The position numbers and the translations under genes were made by a program. Under the pieces are notes generated by a model that saw only the letters and a program-made list of their open reading frames with translations, did no database searches and had not been told where the DNA came from. DNA of 8,776 bases. It comes from an uncultured Ruminococcus sp. (GTDB lineage: Bacteria > Bacillota > Clostridia > Oscillospirales > Ruminococcaceae). This document shows positions 5,965 through 8,776 of the stretch, in pieces (positions within the stretch are counted from its first letter, which is position 1; every line of letters begins with the position of its first letter). The stretch lies in the NCBI GenBank assembly GCA_910577575.1, contig CAJTOG010000071.1:1-8776 (forward strand), given 5' to 3'.

Positions 5965-6638
5965 ATGCATTTTGAAATTACATCCGGTAAAGTAACCGGG
6001 AAGGGCATGAAAGTCACAATTTATGGTCCCGAAGGAATTGGCAAATCTTCACTTGCCGCCCGTTTCCCTCATGCAATATTCATTGATACTGAGGGCAGTA
6101 CAGATAACATGGACGTTCAGAGGCTTCCAAAGCCTACAACTGAGAGATGAAGCGGCTTTCATTCAGAATGGCAGTGTACAGTGCAGTACATTAGTGATTG
6201 ATACATTTGACCGGGCGGAACAGCTTTGCATTGATGCAGTCTGTCAGCAGCATTCAAAAAAAGGTATTGAAGATTTCGGATACGGAAATGGGTATGTCTA
6301 TGAACGTGAAGAAATAGCAAGATTTTTGACACAACTGGAAAATCTCACGCTAAAAGGCATCAATGTTGTAATTCTCTGCCATGCACAGACCAGAAAGTAT
6401 GAACTTCCTGAAGAAGCGGGGCAATATGACCGATGGGAATTGAAACTTGGTAAGAAAACGGCTTCCCAGATTTCACCATTAGTCAAAGAATGGGCAGATA
6501 TGGTACTTTTTCTGAATTATAAAACTCATGTTTATGCAGTAGATGACAAAGGCAAAAAGCACAAGGCAACAATATTCAGAATATGATACGCCTGTTATGC
6601 AATCTTCTGCACCTTCTTATCAGCCTAAGAAGGGGTAA
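5965..6638 (+). pseudogene. Sak4-type phage recombination ATPase (RecA-like core), broken in two places
   Basis: Single-strand-annealing-associated phage ATPase of the Sak4 type (often annotated 'phage nucleotide-binding protein'). ATG 5965 follows AAAGGA (5950-5955). Frame 1 (5965 to about 6140) has Walker A GPEGIGKSS (residues 21-29) and FIDTEGST. A small indel near 6135-6145 moves the sequence to frame 2 (to 6586), with the Walker B TLVIDTFDRAE, GIEDFGYGNGYVYEREE, NVVILCHAQTRK, YDRWELKLGKKTA, PLVKEWADMVLFLNYKT. A second lesion near 6565-6578 moves it to frame 3, where EYDTPVMQSSAPSYQPKKG ends at TAA 6636-6638. The segment that normally follows the NYKT strand (a TxHHP...GLP-type region in relatives) is missing, so the second lesion is a deletion, not just a slip. 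The product is non-functional. The end overlaps the ribosome site of the helicase remnant. Confidence 0.82.
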
Positions 6639-6640
6639 TC

Positions 6641-6805
6641 ATGGAACTCAGACCATATCAAAAAGCCGCAAAAAATGCCATTCTCCCATTCAGAGAGAAC
6701 GGTGCGAAAAGAACTTTTCTGGTTTTACCGACCGGCTGCGGTAAAGCAATCGTATTTGCCAAAATTGCCGAAGAACGTGTGAAACGTACTGAAAGATTAC
6801 AATAA
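6641..6805 (+). pseudogene. N-terminal fragment of a phage DEAD/DEAH-box helicase
   Basis: 54 residues from ATG 6641, with AAGAAGGGG 5-13 bases upstream. It shows the Q-motif-like start MELRPYQKAAKNAI and motif I LPTGCGKA at residues 29-36. Motif I normally ends GKT or GKS; here the codon is GCA, so the Mg/ATP-contacting Thr/Ser is Ala, itself a sign of relaxed selection. The sequence stops at VKRTERLQ, where relatives run on into motif Ia, and the reading frame meets TAA at 6803-6805. Homology jumps there to a portal protein, so the other helicase motifs and everything between the replication and packaging modules have been deleted. Confidence 0.8.
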
Positions 6806-7498
6806 TTATCCTGAATTGCAGATAATTGATGGGGGAAATGCCATAGGAATCATAGACGCAACAACAAATATGCTTACCGAGGGGTATGCGGTTTTGGAAC
6901 GTGATGAATATGGAAAAGCAGTCCTTGAAGCGTACTTCCGCCCATACATTACAGAATATTATGTAAATGGAGTGATTGATAATAAGCTGACATTTTTTCA
7001 TAAGTCGCCGTTTGCACTTCTTGTGCCAATAATCAATAGACCTGATGCAAAGCGTCCTTTCGGTCACTCGAGAATTTCAAGAGCATGTATGAATCTTACT
7101 CAGTCTGCATTGCGTACGCTTCTGAGGTCAGAGGTTTCGGCGGAATTTTACAGTGTTCCACAAAAATATATTCTCGGACTTTCAGAAAATGCAGAGTTCA
7201 ATAACCGTGCGGCTGAATTATCATCATTTCTCAGTTTTGGAAGAGATGAAGATGGAAATAACCCTATTTTGGGACAATTTAATCAGCAGAGCATGGCACC
7301 GCATCTTGAACAGTTACGCACAATTGCTTCTGTTTTTGTAGGAGAAACAGGACTTACACTTGATGATTTGGGTTTTACATCATCGAATCCGTCAAGTTCT
7401 GAAGCAATCCGTGCATCTCATGAAAATTTACGTCTTTCTGCAAGAAAATCACAGAGAATTTTCGGCACAGGATAAATGCTGGATTTCTAGCCGTCTGT
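6795..7498 (+). pseudogene. C-terminal half of a phage portal protein, 5'-truncated and frameshifted
   Basis: Portal proteins form the dodecameric DNA gate at a phage head vertex. The portal-like frame begins at about 6795 (DYNNYPELQIIDGGNAIG), right at the helicase joint. It runs through EGYAVLERDEYGK, RPFGHSRISRACMNL, FVGETGLTLDDLGF and the strongly conserved SNPSSSEAIRASHENLRL (about 7383-7436) to TAA 7473-7475. In the next frame the family sequence resumes at once (INAGFLAVC, 7472-7498), so a small indel near 7470 broke the gene. The N-terminal half, including the clip/wing start, is absent; TTG 6816 is only the first start-like codon and has no ribosome site. The type is SPP1 gp6-like by motif resemblance. 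After 7498 the sequence is no longer portal-like, so a second junction exists there. Confidence 0.8.
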
Positions 7499-7621
7499 AC
7501 GGTTACGCTTGAAAATGGAAGGGAACGTCAGGATGTATGGAGCAAGAAAAAATGGCAGGTTTCCACAGCTCTTGAAGTCCCATATCAACCATTTTACGCT
7601 GAAAAAAATCAGGCTGAAAAC

Positions 7622-8458
7622 TTGCAGAAAAATCAGCTTGCTAAGTACATAGGGCTTGACAAATCAGTTATAGATACAAATCAAACTGAAATGCGTGATT
7701 TTATTAAGCAAACCAAACAAAATCGTGACTATTTCAAAGAACAAAATTGTTTGAAAAAGAAATTACTTACAGATTCTGTAAAAAGTGATAAAAAATATGT
7801 TGACAAATATTTTTGGGATGGTATAATTAAAAAAAACAGAAAAAATACTCTTTCTGTACCAGTTTCAGATTCAATACCAGAAACAATAACAAATAAAGTA
7901 AATTCAGCAATTAATAAAATAGCTAAAAAATTTCCTATTATTAAAGAACAGGTTAGTAACATAAAATATGGTGAACTTGATAATGCATATGGTCTGTGCA
8001 GTTTCAATACTGGTAATTCTATAAATGAAATAACACTTTTAAAATCTCTTTTTTCTGATGAAGATACTTTGATTAAGATACTTCATCATGATTTTGAAAC
8101 CAAAAAAAGTTATGAAACAGATAGTATTGAAAGTTTAGTTGCACATGAATTGGGTCATGCTTTACATTCAATTCTTGCGTTAAAGAGAACAGGTTTAAAA
8201 TACGGAAAACGTATGAACTCATTTGAAGCTATCGCATTTGGTAATGAAAGAAATAAAATAATTCAGGAAATATATTGTTTGTATTTTACAGATGAAAATT
8301 ATGAAGAAATTTTAGATGAATGTGAAAGACAACTTGGTAAAATGGCACGAAACCCTGATGAAATGATTGCTCAGGCATTTGGCAATTATTATTATGGTAC
8401 AAAGAAACAGCCGTTATCTGAAGTTATTGTTAAATATTTCAGAAAGGAGTTGAAATAA
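7622..8458 (+). CDS. Zinc-metalloprotease (HExxH) domain protein, probable phage-borne toxin module, no credible start
   Basis: The frame is open from the portal frameshift (7472) to TAA 8456-8458. The coordinates given begin at TTG 7622, the first start-like codon; ATG 7691 is an alternative, and neither has a ribosome site. Counting from 7622, residues 171-181 read SLVAHELGHAL: zinc ligands H175 and H179 with catalytic E176. About 70 residues later NPDEMIAQAFGNYYYG supplies the likely third ligand E247, the layout of gluzincins such as the anthrax lethal factor (HEFGH, later E-F-F-A-E). In that comparison the second-shell Glu, four residues on, is Gln251 here. The N-terminal 80 residues are Lys-rich and unassigned. 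DNA is clearly more AT-rich than the portal remnant, as in exchangeable toxin tips. Domains like this occur at the C-terminus of phage minor head (MuF-type) proteins; the head domain itself is not visible. Target unknown. A minor-head accessory protease is the alternative. Confidence 0.7.
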   Translation: MQKNQLAKYIGLDKSVIDTNQTEMRDFIKQTKQNRDYFKEQNCLKKKLLTDSVKSDKKYVDKYFWDGIIKKNRKNTLSVPVSDSIPETITNKVNSAINKIAKKFPIIKEQVSNIKYGELDNAYGLCSFNTGNSINEITLLKSLFSDEDTLIKILHHDFETKKSYETDSIESLVAHELGHALHSILALKRTGLKYGKRMNSFEAIAFGNERNKIIQEIYCLYFTDENYEEILDECERQLGKMARNPDEMIAQAFGNYYYGTKKQPLSEVIVKYFRKELK

Positions 8459-8701
8459 ATGTTTTCAGATAAATACAGTTCAGAATCACTCTTCCCATAT
8501 GCAGAAGGATATTATGGTGTTTTCCCAAGAATTATGGAAGGCAGAGATATTGGAAAGGGTTCTTTGCATATAGAAAAGGATTACATTATTTATTTTAAAG
8601 AAAATACACCCGAAGATATAAAGCAGAGATTTATAAAAGATTATAAAGAGTATTATGTCAAAAAGAAAGAAGAACAATTAAATGGCATTTTTAGGGATTA
8701 A
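8459..8701 (+). CDS. 80-aa protein translationally coupled to the metalloprotease gene (possible immunity protein)
   Basis: The ATG at 8459 directly follows the TAA of the metalloprotease gene, with AAAGGAG (8443-8449) 9 bases upstream inside that gene, so both are read from one mRNA. Unlike its neighbours the ORF is complete and well equipped for translation. The N-terminal half is aromatic and Gly-rich (LFPYAEGYYGVFPRIMEGR), then a beta segment (GSLHIEKDYIIYFKE), then a long charged helix (TPEDIKQRFIKDYKEYY, KKKEEQ) and a short tail ending GIFRD. No signal peptide or membrane segment. The position suggests an immunity partner for the putative toxin, but the sequence does not resemble an immunity family I know. 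A small phage structural or assembly protein is equally possible. Confidence 0.65.
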   Translation: MFSDKYSSESLFPYAEGYYGVFPRIMEGRDIGKGSLHIEKDYIIYFKENTPEDIKQRFIKDYKEYYVKKKEEQLNGIFRD

Positions 8702-8776
8702 ATGCTGTTTTTATACATCTTAAAATGTTCTTTCAGATATATGATTGAAATTCTGAATAATCTGTTAACTAAGATA
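8702..8776 (+). CDS. Possible start of a further small ORF, cut by the window edge
   Basis: ATG 8702 directly follows the stop of the 80-aa gene, and the frame stays open to the window end (MLFLYILKCSFRYMIEIL...; a second ATG at 8741). Only a weak AGGGA lies upstream (8692-8696). The hydrophobic start could suit a small membrane protein, but 25 codons in AT-rich DNA can be open by chance. Confidence 0.25.
   Translation, partial: MLFLYILKCSFRYMIEILNNLLTKI

Noticed and set aside
7729..8007. Minus-strand open frame opposite the metalloprotease, rich in Phe, Leu and Ser like a membrane protein.
   Set aside because: Antisense of Lys/Asn-rich AT-rich codons always looks hydrophobic; the plus frame is longer and carries the HELGH motif.
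1..8776. CRISPR arrays, tRNA or rRNA genes, and insertion sequences.
   Set aside because: No regularly spaced repeats, no cloverleaf-like segments with a CCA-type end, no rRNA-like stretches and no transposase frame were seen on either strand.

Overview
The window looks like a piece of a low-GC Firmicutes genome, most likely a Ruminococcus or close relative (Clostridia, Oscillospiraceae). The evidence is a type I dockerin fragment, a CotJC-family manganese-catalase/coat-protein fragment, strong AGGAGG-type ribosome sites and clostridial-phage gene remnants. Genus is an inference; no rRNA or tRNA gene is visible. The window is a mosaic accessory region, and most of its phage genes are broken.

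Left part (1-2115). A GH25 lysozyme, open at the window edge, ends in a clear terminator. A short promoter-to-terminator unit with no real ORF follows (about 850-990), probably a small RNA. Then comes an unrecognised 220-aa gene on the minus strand (1163-1825), fed from a very AT-rich, nested-palindrome intergenic region (1826-2115).

Middle (2116-4351, minus strand). The intact 3' two-thirds of a cotJC-like gene (2116-2478) starts abruptly in the middle of a conserved metal-ligand motif. Twenty bases away is the stop codon of a complete 505-aa large serine recombinase (2498-4015). This is the arrangement expected for an integrated element that splits a sporulation-type gene, comparable in layout to sigK-skin. 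The cotJC 5' part is not in the window and is expected to the right of it. Upstream of the recombinase is the tail of a dockerin protein with no start codon.

Right part (4346-8776, plus strand). This is a collapsed prophage in normal phage gene order: two unrecognised remnants, a small intact ORF, a RecF/SMC-like ATPase without its P-loop end and with a frameshift, a Sak4-type recombination ATPase broken in two places, and the first 54 residues of a DEAD/DEAH helicase. A large deletion joins the helicase directly to the C-terminal half of a portal protein. The portal in turn runs through a frameshift into an AT-rich reading frame with a HELGH zinc-metalloprotease domain. That frame is followed with no gap by an 80-aa gene with its own strong ribosome site, and possibly by another partial ORF. 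The last part resembles the C-terminal toxin domain plus downstream partner gene of MuF-type polymorphic toxins of temperate phages; this is inferred from layout and motif.

The two most interesting items are the cotJC-splitting recombinase element and the orphaned metalloprotease/partner cassette.
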